Shown here: positions 21,834-33,322 of the stretch, one piece after another
How positions within the stretch are numbered: position 1 is the first letter of the stretch
How the letters are laid out: each line of letters begins with the position of its first letter
Assembly: GCF_026914185.1 (NCBI RefSeq)
Contig: NC_070558.1
Location: forward strand, 2,976,001 to 3,040,000
Direction: 5' to 3'
DNA length: 64,000 nucleotides
Source: Puccinia triticina
Lineage: Eukaryota > Basidiomycota > Pucciniomycetes > Pucciniales > Pucciniaceae
Made by a program: the position numbers and the translations under genes
Notes under the pieces: model-generated
Database searches by the model: none
Told to the model about the DNA's origin: nothing
What the model saw: only the letters and a program-made list of their open reading frames with translations

Positions 21834-22623
21834 TGTGAGATTACACGCCTAGGTGAACGGCCGCATTCCCATAAATTGGGAAAGCGGCCGGGATCTACAT
21901 TAGCTGCGGAAAATGGTAAGCAAAGCGAACCATCTCCGCAGTCCAAAACTGGTTCCGCGGGGTTGCAAAGCTGACACATCAATTTGATGTTTTGCAGATT
22001 CAACTCCAACGACCAGCAGACTCAGGCTTGCGGAAAATCCCGGCTCCCAGTCTTTAAGAGCAAGAATATCAGCTAACACCAAAGGTGAGCAGCTGATGCT
22101 TAAACTCAAAGACCAGGCTAAATGCTAAACCCAAACTATCCCTAAAGACTTAGACTCTCAGGAAAAAACCGCTCGAACCGACTCCACTCAAAGAGAAAGG
22201 AAAACAGTCGGTGAGTAACGTTGTCCGAGCTAAGCAAAAGAAGTAAAAGGTTGATAAGGAGCGTGCTTATTCTTCTAGCAGGAAAAGCCGAAATCCTCAG
22301 CCGCTTCGCGAGTAGATAATCGCAGGGATCCTAAGGGCCAAAAAGGCAAAAGGGTGTAAGAACGCACGAGACTCTCACTCAGAGAAACAAGGAGCCTAAA
22401 AGCTAATACGCTACATTGCTTCCCAGGTCACTCTGGCACAAGTCGATACTGGCGCATCTTACACTTCTCATTTCTCATTATTCTCAGTAGAGAGCGGCCT
22501 ATCGCCTGCTCTTAGGTAACTCTCAACTACCTTTTCTCTCTATTTGTTTCTACGCTACAGTATCATGTTTAGATTCTGATAGAGAAATAAATCTTAGTTG
22601 CTTGAGTTCTTTCAAGTATCACA
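21834..22623 (+). repeat. Copia 3' LTR
   Basis: Begins TGTGAGATTACACG and ends AAGTATCACA, with perfect 5-bp inverted ends. Near the 3' end are GAGAGCGGCC, CTGCTCTTAGGTAA and AGAAATAAATCTTAG, an arrangement repeated in the solo LTR candidate at 32173-33159. Confidence 0.72.
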
Positions 22624-23687
22624 CCATTTTGACAGCTAACAATTATGATGATCAGGTACTATGTATTTAAGACTCAGACTTGGCTGCATCAAGTCAAAAA
22701 ACTGTGAGAGGGCCCATGGTCCAATGATCCAAACGGTTCCCCACCTGTCAAACTTTACTTCACAAAATGAAAGGACACAACCACTGCAAATTGCAAGCAG
22801 CCAGCTACTTTGCACTGATTTTTCCAAAAAGAACAAGGAAAAGATGCCTAAGAAGCAAGGCTATCACTTTGCTGATTCAGAATTGCTCTGAAGGGCTTGG
22901 TTTTTGCTTAAATGACTCTTGAGCTTAAAAATGGTGAAAAATTCATCATGTACTTTGCGCACTGCGAAAAACTTGTTGCGCACTGCAGGGGGCGTCCACT
23001 CGACATCCCGGCCACAGTGCACGGAAGCTCAAAATGCTTTGCGCACTGCAAATGAAAAGCTTGAAATTCTCATTTTTTTTCTGCCAGCCGGCAGAGGGGA
23101 TTTTTCTTGCCCCTCCTCCATTTTCTCAGGGTATTTGGACCCCCAGCATGACATAAAAAAATACAAAAAATGAAGCGGAGCGCCTCCCCGGGGCGCACCC
23201 CCCGGGGATTTTTAACCTGCTAAAAAGCCACACAGGTGAATTTTGAGGTAAGCCTCTCCTACCAAGAGTCCCTTCAGGACCCTTGTTTGAGAGGCTTGGT
23301 TAAGCTTGCCATTGAGAGGGGTGTCTCCTCTGGAGGACAGGTCATGGAGCAGGGGGAATCAGAGGTAGCCCCTTTCACAACCTGGAGGTGCTATTTTAGG
23401 AACGCTGTGGTGTGAAAAAGTCTTTGGGCGGGGACTGCAACTGTGACACAGTTGCGGAAGTTGGGGATTTAGTCTCTCAGGTAGTCCCACCTGGTGGAGA
23501 TGCTCTTAGTTTCAGTCAGGTCTGGTTCCAAATTTGATGTTGAAAAATTGGGAAAATTCAATTCAAAATTATTTGCTTGCAACCACACAAAGATAAACTG
23601 AAACACTACATGTTATTGTAGAGCCAGATTGGGTGGAAAATCATAGCAAACCATAAAAAAGGAACTAAAATACAGAAGTCAAAAGAG
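22624..23687. other. Non-coding, with one arm of a fold-back element
   Basis: About 22950-23215 is a diverged single arm of the palindromic element at 36958-38497. Both begin ACTTTGCGCA-C/G-xGCGAAAAACT, share GGAGGGGATTTTTCT-like sequence and end CCCCGGGGA-TTTTT/CTTTTC-ACCTGCTAA. The rest shows no gene. Confidence 0.5.
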
Positions 23688-23767
23688 TGCTGAGAGGGGG
23701 ATTCGAACCCCCGCAGGTTGCCCTACTGGGAAGTCCACCTGACGGCGGAAGTGGTCACACGACGTCA

Positions 23768-23801
<34 letters not shown>

Positions 23802-23806
23802 CAGCA
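23688..23806 (-). tRNA. tRNA-Leu (CAA), intron-containing
   Basis: On the minus strand the acceptor stem TGCTGAG pairs perfectly with CTCAGCA. The D-arm is GTCCGAGCGGTCTAAGG, and the anticodon loop TTCAAG gives CAA. A long variable arm (GTAGG-GCAA-CCTGC) and a perfect T-arm (GGGGG-TTCGAAT-CCCCC) are present. The length of 119 nt implies an intron of about 35 nt after position 37, as is usual for fungal tRNA-Leu(CAA). The anticodon stem CTGGA pairs with TCCCAG only with a bulged C, so the exact intron ends are uncertain and a mild defect is possible. 3' CCA is not encoded. Confidence 0.8.
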
Positions 23807-24067
23807 TGACCACAGCGCCTGAGGTGCATCTTATATTCTTTCTGCACATGACATGAGTGTTCATCAACGCTTCACAAATCACAATTCAACAGGCTTGACC
23901 CCGCCACTATCCATGAAGTATGTGGATAGGTGCGAGTCATAAATTAAACATGTATAAGAAAAATTAAGAACACAAGGGAAAACAACATAGCACAAGTACA
24001 TCCTTTGGGTCTACCACTGATAATTATTTGTCTACAAAAGAAGCTCTGAGAAATTGACGTGGGTCGA

Positions 24068-27000
24068 TTATCCCGTTCGACCGGCTCGTTTGGCAAGTGC
24101 AGCAGCCAGATCCATTTGACCCACCCCAGGGTTTCCACCAGGCCGAACATTAGGCTTACTGGACAGTATAGGGGGTGGAGGTCCCCCGACGCCGGTAGGT
24201 TTAGGAGCTAAAGCTGGTGGTTTCGGTTTGGGTGGTGGGGGAGGTGGCCCTTTGGACCCGCTCTTCAACGAAGGACTAGGATTGGGGCTACTGGATGGGC
24301 ACTGAGATTCACCGGTTTGGCCAGCTGCAGCAGCTCGCTTGGCAGCCAGAATACCCGCCAGTCCGTTCACGTGTCCCATCCCGGGCATCACTGCAACCGG
24401 GGCAGAAGACGAGTCTGCCGTTTTTAAGCCAAGACCAATTGTTGGAGTCGATCTAGTCGCCGAGGTTTGGGTGCTCGGGGTTGACATTGCAGGAGGCGGT
24501 CGTGCAGCTGGTCGGCTGGGCGCAGTTGGAGGCCGAGGCTCAAGTTGCAAATAATTCGATGGCGCCCAACCTTGCGCGGCTCCTTTCTTGATTAACCACC
24601 AGCCATTGTCCGCTGCGAATCAAGTTTCACTAATATCAATTTCAAATTCTTTATCGACAAATTATTTCCCCACTTACCTTCCTGTATCACTTCAACCAAG
24701 TCACCCTTTACCAAAGCCATCTCACCTGCTTCTTCGGTTTCAAACGCGCATATGCTGTAGCACGAGTGGACATGTAAGCTTAGGGAGTTTTAAAGTTAAT
24801 TTTTAGAGATGTCACTAACGCTAGATACAGAGCCACATCTGGTTCGCTGGGAGCTTTTACTGGGGGTGGCGGTCGTGGTGGTGGAGCTTTGACGGGAGCC
24901 GCGTTACCCAATGACTTTACAGGCGGTGCACGAGCTGAAGAGTTGGAAGAGGTAGGTGGTGCAGGTGGTGGTGGTGGTGGTGGAGCGGGAGGCCCACCCG
25001 CTGCTTTAAAGCCTGATGGAGCAAGCGGTACACGAGCTGAGGAATTTGACGTTTGGGGTGGGGGTGGTGGCGGTGGTGATGGGCCACTTGCAGATTTGAA
25101 TCCCAGCGCAGCAGGCGCTCCACCCCCTGCGCCAGGGAGAGGACGCGCCTGAGGGGTCGGACGAGCCTGAGGTCGGGGTTTCTGTGAAGCGGTGTCCGAA
25201 ATGAAAAAGAAGGACTAGAAAAGGCAATACTGAGATAAACGGCTCACACTCTCTGAAGGTCCACCCTTCCGCAGTAACTTGCCACTAGTGATTGGCCGTA
25301 TCAAACCGGGTTTCTTCTTGGGATACGGAGAAGATACGCTTGTGCCTGGTTGCCCAGAGGGCACGGAGACGGTGTGACTCTTGTAAACGTCACCTCGTTG
25401 AATAGTCTCGTCCTTCTGAAATTTTATCACAGCCATCTTGTCTTTTTTCTTACGATACGAAATGCTGGTATAACACGTTTTTCATCAAATTCAGCCCATA
25501 CTCCAAGAGCCTCATCGGCGTTTCCAAATAATGACACTTACGTCGGGCCTATGTTAACAGTCAACGAGCTTTGAAGTTGTTTCAAACGAGTAATGAGCTC
25601 CGTCTTGAACACGCACGATAAAAGTGGATCCTGCTCTTCTGAATTGCTGACATTGAGAACCTATCACGAGTAACTGTGAGCTACTTCCTCATGAAAACAC
25701 CTGGTCCACAAAGCGATTACTCACGATCCAATCATCCCTCAAGTGAGATACGCCGACTGAATTGATCACCGATACATTAATCTTCCGCTCCACTACGGTC
25801 TCCGAACGTTTCTGGCCGTCATTGCTGGGCACTAGTTGCGTAATCAATATGTAAATTGCGCGATCCGTTAAGACCAGAAACCTAGGTGATAGTTTGCTGG
25901 AACGTCCCAATTTTGACACCAAAATTTGGGCCTTGGAGCTAAAGATTATTCGTTCGCTAGTATTCATACCCAATTTGCTGTATAGCATTTCGCCCAGCGC
26001 ACTTTTTTTAGTCTTACCGTCAAGGCCACCAACATTCAAATAGTCGCCTAGGAATTTGCGCGATCCTAATAAGCTAAATCTCCGGCGTTCCTTTCGACCG
26101 CCAAGTACCTGATGGCCCGCATCACGCAACTGAAGATAAACGATCCCTTCTTTGTTGTTTCTCCAAGCTCGTTGGATTCGCGTCGCACATTCATTTCGAT
26201 ATCTTATAAAGTTTCTCCACGCTCTTTGAATTCTCGCTGCCATGTTGTGCCAATATCGATCGCGCATATGCTCAAGGGCAAAAAGCTGTTAAGAGAAGAT
26301 GTCTACATGTAAGCAAATGGCATATTTGTGTTCTGGTTATAAACTTGGGCTCACGGTCTCGGGGTTCTTGATAAAAGCTTTGGTAGTACCCATTTGCCAT
26401 TCTTCGCGGGCAATACCAACATCTTTGAGGATTTTTTCACAGCCAGAACGAGAGTCGCCATTCCAAATGTAATCACCGGCGTAGGAGGTGGCTGGAGACA
26501 AGAGGTAGAAACGTTGGACGACCTGTTCGAATGTGTTTCGATAAGCAAAACCGGCTCGCCTAATGCGGATGTTTTCTTGTAAACCTAGATATTTGATTTG
26601 ATGCAAGATGGCCGGGGAGTCATACTCGGTAGGCGATTTCGACTGGTTGGGCTTGATGGTTCGGATGTAGGACGGCTGAGAGCGCATCAGCTTTTCAACC
26701 AGGGCATTGGCAGACATCTTGATCTTATCTCCCTGACTAGGTGGGCGTTTTTTGGAGTTGGCGTCGATTCGTTCCGTGAAGAGTTGACCGGTGATAAACG
26801 AGTTGTGGGATGATTGGACTAGCTCCAAAAGATCTTTGCCGAGAGCGTCTTTGTTTTTGTCGGTCATGCCTTGGATGTCATACAAGACATCACCCGCGTA
26901 ATGCTTGATCAAAAATTTGTTCCCACGTGCCTCAAAATGCGGGTTACTGGCCAACATAGATGTACGCTGAGAAAACGAGTTGTCTGCTGCAGATGAGTCG

Positions 27001-29052
27001 GCATGGGCTGTTGCTGTAGCATCATTCATGGCTGCAAATATACCGGGAGGTCGCTTCTCGTCAATCAAATCACAAACGATCTTGTTGTTGAAAAACTTAA
27101 TGGGCGTCCATGTAATCTGTTCATTTGCATATTCCTCTTGTTCTTTCTTCAAAGTCAATTCAATGAAAATTTGCTGAAGGCGTTCATTGACATAATTGAT
27201 ACACAGTTGTTCAAATGAGTTATCTGAGCAAATTGATAGAGTGGTGTTAGCAAAAAAATCATTCAAATCAGCAATATAGAACGGTTGAATTGACATTCAA
27301 TATCGCGCTAAGTGAGAACTGTGGGCCATGTAGACGTACGCTCAAAGATCTCGAACCCATAGATATCAAGAACCCCAATGACGTATGACGCAGATGTCCG
27401 GGATTTCATTGAAATATTGACTCGTGCAACAATCCATTCGAACAGATTGTTGTAAACAGCCTTAGCCAGAGCGTCTCGGGCAGCTGCTGCCTGAACAGTG
27501 TTCAGCGGGACCTCGTAAACACTCCCGCGCTTCATTCCACGTTGAGTTTCCATCGTACGACTCGTTAAAACCTTCTTGACCATATTGACATCAACTTCCA
27601 AAAGGTAAGCTACGAATTCGATTACACTTTCGTCCATCACGTATGCATTCCCTTCTTCGTTTTCAGCGTACTGAACATTCCCCAGCCATAGAACGGTAGC
27701 TAGCATCTTCAGAATGTTTGATTGTTCGTCTGCACTCAATCCAATTGTTTGCATTGCTTGCAGAGTTTGGTTCCATTCATCAACATCGTCCATCTGTGGC
27801 ACATCTAGACAACCAGAGCGGGAAGTGTAGTAATAAGCCGATGGATCTTGGATACCGTATTCTTCTCGTTGTTGTGGCGAGGCTCCCTTGGTAAATTGAT
27901 AAAATATGTGAAAGTTCCGCTCATCATCAATTTGCCCAACAATCCGGCCCTGAATTCAAACGCGAAAGAAATCTAATCAGTCAGGCAGAATTAAAGAGGG
28001 TTAATTCTATTTAGAGACCTTCTCAAGGAGATAGTTGGTAATCATCGCTCCAACGGGTTCTCCGTTGGGGCCGAATTCAATCTCCAAATATTTTCCATGC
28101 CGACTGCTGTTGTTGTTTCGTAGGGTTTTGGCGCAGCCGAAACTTTCCAGGAGCGGGTTGGTGGCGAGGACCATATCCTTAACGCCGGTGATTCCTTTGC
28201 CCGATTGATTGTGATCTTCTCCGGCCACCGCAGCAATGTACTCCATAATTTTCTTTGCGGCCTCAGTCTTTCCAGCCCCTGTTGACCAATAGAGTGAGAG
28301 TCAAAACACTGAAGAGATATCGAGAAGTTGTGATTATAACAATGACCTGATTCTCCGGAGATTATCACACATTGATTTGTGGAATACGCCATCATGTTGT
28401 AGTACATGCTTTCAGCTACGGCGTAAACGTGTGGGGGCATCTCTAATCGATTTTTCCCTTTGTAAGAATTCAGTATTTCTGGGCCATAAATTGGTAGCAT
28501 TCGAAATGGGTTGACGGAAATCAATACATGCCCAATATAAGTCTGACAAAAAACCGAATTAAACAAGTTGAATACGGATCAGTTTTCGATGGCGAACAAG
28601 TTCAAGCAGAGGATCTTGAGTATGATGATGAAAACAAACGTATATCTCCGCGTTCTCGAAGCGTTTTTTCAAATTATCATTGATTGCATCATTTGATATG
28701 GTACTGAGTAAGGTCATATCTGAGACTCCGGCGCCTTTCTAGAAGTGAGGACAAAATGAATGACGAGAGAACGATATTATGACGATTCAAAAGACGAATA
28801 AAACACAGAACTGGTCAAAACAAGCTGAACGAATATGTTGATGAGCTAACCTGAGAAGACTGACCTTCTTGAAAGAATCCGCCCAATCTGCCTTGGTGAC
28901 ACCTCCATTTTGGGATCTACCACGACTGGGGTCATTCTTTTGAGACTTTTTGCCTGCTTTTTTGGACGGGGCCTAGAAGAGAATACTGGTTCAGTATGAC
29001 GTAGACAAACTTTGGTAAGATGAATGAATGAAATACGAGGTTGACTGACCAT
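24068..29052 (-). CDS. MYO1: Class I myosin (Myo3/5-like), Arp2/3-linked motor
   Basis: Exons (minus): 29052-29050, 28972-28865, 28738-28640, 28542-28347, 28278-28019, 27949-27340, 27223-26355, 26285-25725, 25660-25542, 25464-25248, 25181-24820, 24754-24678, 24612-24068. The sum is 4026 nt, giving 1341 aa with consistent phases. Motor: P-loop GESGAGKTE at about 132 (across an intron), switch [10 protein letters not shown], switch [11 protein letters not shown], and the phosphorylatable TEDS-site Ser in [11 protein letters not shown]. Two IQ motifs ([25 protein letters not shown]) bind calmodulin-type light chains. A TH1 lipid-binding domain (about 765-1010), a poly-Pro TH2 and an SH3 domain (ending [10 protein letters not shown]...[12 protein letters not shown]) follow. 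Family role: actin-patch endocytosis. Two oddities: the first coding exon is only the ATG, and the tail ends [15 protein letters not shown] without the acidic DDW-type Arp2/3-binding segment usual in fungal homologues. Confidence 0.93.
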
Positions 29053-29396
29053 CTTTTCAGATTCGGGGGAGCGGCGGCGCGTCCGGGGAAGTCGATGACA
29101 AGGTTCGAATTTGTTGCCGGCAGGTGCTGGAGGGTATCACCAGTAGCAAGGATGTGGCGATTGAAGAGTGGTGGTGGATGGAAGGCGGTGCCATAGGGCG
29201 GTCACTCTCCAGGGCGAGTTGGATGTGCTGCGACCGAGGGCTGTCACGTGGGAAACCCTGTGACAGAAGGCCGCCGCCCCAGGCCACCCAGCCTTTCCAT
29301 TTTCGTGAACTGAATTTGTAACCGATCTCATCACTTGTCTCTGCGAGTACTGAAATCTTTTTAAGGCTTGGTAGATCAGAGGGAACCGTCTTGTGA
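29053..29396. promoter_or_regulatory. Divergent promoter region, MYO1 / PET117
   Basis: 344 bp separate the two start codons, which face away from each other. No TATA box is obvious. Spurious frames cross the region but none looks coding. The two genes must share regulatory space. Confidence 0.5.
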
Positions 29397-29758
29397 ATGT
29401 CCAGGACGGCCAAACTAACTCTCCTCTTGACCTCATCAATCACTGGACTGACTGTCTGGGGGGTGCATTTCTTGCAAACATCGGAAAGAGATGTAAGCAT
29501 GAGGGAAACCTCAATTTTTCTTTTCATTCAGCTTCCAAAGTCGAGCTACGAATCACTGAGCCAAACTAAGCTACCAAAAAGCTGACTAGACAAAATATTT
29601 TCTTCTTGTTCGAATAATACCAGGCTATGTATCAAGGCGTCATCAGGGATAAGGAGCGAATCGAAGCGAGACTAGCCCAATTGGCTCGAGAAGCGGAATT
29701 CGAACAACAGAAACTCAAACGGGAACATCTTGAAAGTATCCAACCCGAGCTTAAATAA
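29397..29758 (+). CDS. PET117: Pet117-like cytochrome oxidase assembly protein
   Basis: Two exons, 29397-29492 and 29624-29758, phase 0, donor GTAAGC, acceptor ACCAG; 76 aa. The N-terminus MSRTAKLTLLLTSS with ITGLTVWGVHFLQTSERD has the Pet117 layout: MSRxxK, a single hydrophobic helix, then VHxxQxxER. It is followed by AMYQGVIRDKER and a charged coiled coil (ARLAQLAREAEFEQQ). Pet117 is a mitochondrial inner-membrane factor that works with Cox15 in heme A synthesis for complex IV. The hydrophobic N-terminus would anchor it in the membrane. The family is usually about 70-110 aa, so the length fits. Each exon alone is too short to stand out. Identification rests on motif layout recalled from the family, not on a search. 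Confidence 0.75.
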
Positions 29759-31300
29759 GCCCACAAGGACATCCGAGCGGTTCCATCTTGAGAGGACTGA
29801 TGGACGAGCAGTAGATCTCGCCCGGATTTTCCAGCCCTTGTTCGTCGTATTCCTCTTCATTCACACATCTCTCAACCTCACCTGATCTGATCCACTTTCT
29901 GACATCACATCCTCCTTACACCAGGCTTTTGTAGTTAGCTTATCTATTTGGTTTCTTCGAGATATTTTTTGACATGTTCTACTATCACCAATCCAAAAGA
30001 CACCGCCGGCAATCATAGTAATGCTGGCTATGCAATAGATCTGTCTCACTCAGACTCGCTGCCATTCTTCACAAGCATTGTCAATTGGTGTTGAATCAAA
30101 CATGGTTCCTGTTTCTTCAGACTCGCGGGTCAGATTGACCCGAAATCAACTATATCCCTCTCTTGCCTGAGGCTCTGCCGGAAGGACTTATGACTTGTCA
30201 GGAATGTTGGTGTGACAAAATTTTGTTTTTGGTGGTACTGTTTCTCTTTGAACACCTTGGAAACACCAAACCTTTGAAGCTTCTGATGGATGAATTGATA
30301 TGCATCCATCTTCCCTCCTTCTGATTTGATTTCAGATTCCCTCACCTCTGATCTTCATCCCTCTTTTATTTTTCTAAAACATCTGTTTCTTCAAGTACCT
30401 TGGACTTTACACCAGATCAGAAGATAGATCTAAGTGCCCTCATTCCAAGGTCTATTTGGTGATACATACAACATTATGCAAGTATGTGTGCCTCTTGTTT
30501 TTATCAATGCCAATGGAGATCTATGTTCTTTTTTTGTGTCTCATTACCTTCCCTCTGTTTTTGGTGCCTCAGCGCGGAGATCATAGATCATGTAGGCCTG
30601 ATCAAGCTTGATAGCTTTGAGTGGCTCCCAACAGGGTTAGGTCAGTGCACTATGCAGATACAAGATGGTACTGGACAAAATAGTGATATGTGTTGAAACT
30701 GCAACTGCCCAGGCTCCATTTCTCTCCCTTTCACACATCTGCCACTCTTTTTTCCTCCCTCCAGACAAATATGCTTTTACACCTTCTGCCCACAACTTTT
30801 TCCTCAGTTTCAATGGCTACAAAGTCTACTCATTTGGATAATCAAAACACCATCAGTTTTCTGCGCCTGTTCCCTGATACCAACATCCAGTCTCTTGTAG
30901 TATGTGTGCCTTTTTCCACTGCACAAGCTAGCAGCTTTAGCCCTCTTTGAGGGCTTCCTTGTCTTTGTCCTCCGCCTCTGAGCTTTTTTCCTCAAGGCCA
31001 TTTTCTCACATCCTTGCTGCCTTTTGTTGCAGCTCCAACAATATGCTCACATCACAATTGTTTTGCTTTTTATTCTTGTTTTCTTTTTTTTTAGAAAAAT
31101 GGTTGAGCTGGATATCTGAAAAATGAAATACATGATAATTTTGGTGAGAGGAATTCCATTCAGGAAAGCTGGGTCTTCTGTGTAAGGGTTGAGAATTCAC
31201 TGAGTAATGAGTGATTTAAAAATCAATGAGGTCGATTATCTGGTTGTCTTGCACAAGGATCCTGATAAGTCATAAGTATTGAGCAAGTGAAAAGAAAGGT
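29759..31300. other. Intergenic, no supported gene
   Basis: T- and C-rich with several short frames (for example 30484-30696, 30690-30950) lacking domain signals. The first part is the PET117 3' flank. Confidence 0.45.
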
Positions 31301-31307
31301 CCAAGTA

Positions 31308-31408
31308 AAGTGGGTGTTGAACCCACAAACTTGAGTATTGTGAGAGTCAAACTCACAAATTCAGCATTCATGAGTCATGCTCTAACCATTGACACAGTGG
31401 GCAATCCG
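31308..31408 (-). ncRNA. tRNA-like sequence with two T-arms
   Basis: The minus strand reads CAATGGTTAGAGCA (D-arm-like), then GACTCATGAATGC (CAT anticodon-loop-like), then GTGAG-TTTGACT-CTCAC. A little further is a second T-arm-like hairpin, GTGGG-TTCAACA-CCCAC. The acceptor strands do not pair, so this is a tRNA-Met-like relic or the head of a SINE rather than a working tRNA. Confidence 0.45.
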
Positions 31409-31497
31409 CTGTTGCACACAGCCCGCAGCAGCACCCAAGTAAAGGGGGACTCTTGGCTTGGGTGTTGCTGTGGGCTGCGTGCAACAGCCAAATGCCC
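31399..31497. repeat. Long hairpin
   Basis: Arms 31399-31439 and 31457-31497, about 41 nt each with a few mismatches and a 17-nt loop. The arm ends in GCAGCACCCAAG and its partner starts CTTGGGTGTTGC. Confidence 0.8.
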
Positions 31498-31878
31498 GCT
31501 GTGTGAGCTAAGTACACATTGCTATGTTGCAGTTGAATACAGTAGATGTATGCTTATGATGATGTGTGATGTTGCCTCCAATGATGATTGGATGTGTAAG
31601 CAACAATGTGTTAAGCAGTGCTAGATTGACACTTCAACAATAAGTCCCTCCGGAATCCTCAGGCAAGGAGGACTTACTTGATTTTGAGATTCAACCATCC
31701 TGCCCCTTAGAAACAAACTGTGGCAGAGGATTCAACAGATTCTAGCTCATTGATTTGTTAGGTTCACACCTAGGTAATCACCATCCTTCTCATAAATTGA
31801 GAAGGATGCTGCAAAACAAACAAGCTGCGGGAAGTGGTAAGTAAAGCAAATCTTTTGCACAGTCCAAATGCAGAAGGA

Positions 31879-32085
31879 CAGTAGTTGTAAAACTTATTAA
31901 ATCCTTAGTAGTGCATGCAGTAGTTGTAAAACTTATTAAATCCTTAGTAGTGCATGCAGGTCAGCAGTAGTTGTAAAACTTATTAAATCCTTAGTAGTGC
32001 ATGCAGTAGTTGTAAAACTTATTAAATCCTTAGTAGTGCAGTTGTAAAACTTATTAAATCCTTAGTAGTGCATGCAGGTCAAATT
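31879..32085 (+). repeat. 39-bp tandem repeat, five copies
   Basis: The unit is AGTAGTTGTAAAACTTATTA followed by AATCCTTAGTAGTGCATGC. Copies start near 31879, 31918, 31965, 32004 and 32038. Some copies are separated by AGGTC, and the fourth-to-fifth junction is shortened. Confidence 0.9.
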
Positions 32086-32172
32086 AATGTAGGCAGGAAG
32101 ATTCAGCTTGAGGAAAATCCCATCCAAAGGTTCCTATCCAAGAGAATCACAATAAGCGCCAAAGGAAAGTGG

Positions 32173-33159
32173 TGTGAAAGAAAATAGAAAAAAGAGACAC
32201 AGAGACTGATGGAGAAGCTATGTCAACAGTCACATAAATTGCAGATAATTTCACAATACTCCTAAATTGTTTCACCGGAGCCAGCTCAAAAGATGCCAAA
32301 CGGCTCAGGCCATATACAAGTAAGGAACCTAGCCATCTCCTATCTTTAAAAGGTTAAAAAGCAGCTAATGCTAATCACATCAACCCTGAAAATGTTACAA
32401 TAGATGTAAATTAAAGGCTGTTACACTTTATTCAAGGTGTTCAAAGTTGAAATCATAAAATTTTTGAATCATAAAATCATAAAATCATAAACCTTTGGGT
32501 GATAATTTTTTATGTACCATTTTCAAACTATTGCTCTGTTTTGAGTGTTGGGGTGGTACATATTTTTTCTGCTTAAAATTTTATGATTTTATGGTGTTAT
32601 GATTTTATGCAAGTCAACTTTGAACACCTTAATTGTAACTGGACACTAATACATGCTTTTCCAAAAAAGCATGGAGTGCATTGCTGTGCTTATGCACTAC
32701 TGATGCAAAGTACTGGCGTTGCCACTATTTCATTTCCAGGATTACAATAGCACATTGGAGGTTGATACACCACTTTTGCAGGCTATTTTGTATTGGAGTA
32801 GTGGTGAATCAACCCCTTGATACACTCTGATGTGAAAAATCATGTAGTGCATTGGCCAGCCGCCATGAATACCCAATCTAACACCACTATTTTAAGATAC
32901 ACTACTAACCGCTGCAGATATCTTTAGTGTAATGGTTTCAGTGTTGCTCATATTTATACAGATTAGATCTCAGTGATCTCAGAGCAATCAGTTCATTCCC
33001 TTATTATTTTTTTTGTGTCTTTACATAGGAGAGAGTGGTTTTTCTGCTGCTCTTAGGTAAAAATTTCTCTCATAGTTCACTCACTAACAATTTTAAATAA
33101 AACTAGAATTATTGTGTAACTAAGAAATGAATCTTCTTAGTCCTTTGAATTCTTTCACA
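32173..33159 (+). repeat. Candidate solo copia LTR
   Basis: Ends TGTGAAAG...CTTTCACA are perfect 8-bp inverted repeats. The 3' part (GAGAGTGG, CTGCTCTTAGGTAA, TAAGAAATGAATCTTCTTAG, TTGAATTCTTTCACA) parallels the copia LTR end at 22490-22623. The 5-bp flanks (AGTGG, ATTGA) do not match, so the element may be rearranged. It contains a separate MITE at 32428-32629. Confidence 0.5.
32428..32629. mobile_element. GTGTTCAAAGTTG-family MITE
   Basis: Inverted ends GGTGTTCAAAGTTGA and TCAACTTTGAACACC enclose mirrored ATCATAAAATCATAAAA / TTTTATGATTTTATG tracts. Relatives are at 36785-36957 (with 38498-38527), 38534-38697, 38787-38932 and 38929-39104. Confidence 0.7.
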
Positions 33160-33322
33160 ATTGAGATTCAAACTCCTGCCAAAATAATATCTTGCACCAA
33201 TATACATGCTACAAACCTGGATTATATTTTCTTTCACATATGTTTTATCCCCAAATAATCACAGAATATGATATGGTGATTCTGAAAAGAAATTGAAAAT
33301 GTTGATTTCCTGATTCTGTCAT

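Larger units (their letters stand above)
19132..22623 (+). mobile_element. 5'-truncated Ty1/copia element with 3' LTR
   Basis: Starts inside the GAG-pre-integrase region at the Ty3 LTR border and runs through integrase, RT and RNase H to an LTR at 21834-22623 (TGTGA...TCACA ends, 790 bp). A polypurine-like AAAGCACGGGAGGC sits directly before the LTR. Confidence 0.82.

Noticed and set aside
29057..29527. 156-codon minus-strand frame upstream of myosin
   Set aside because: Antisense to PET117 exon 1 and the shared promoter; no domain and no family likeness.
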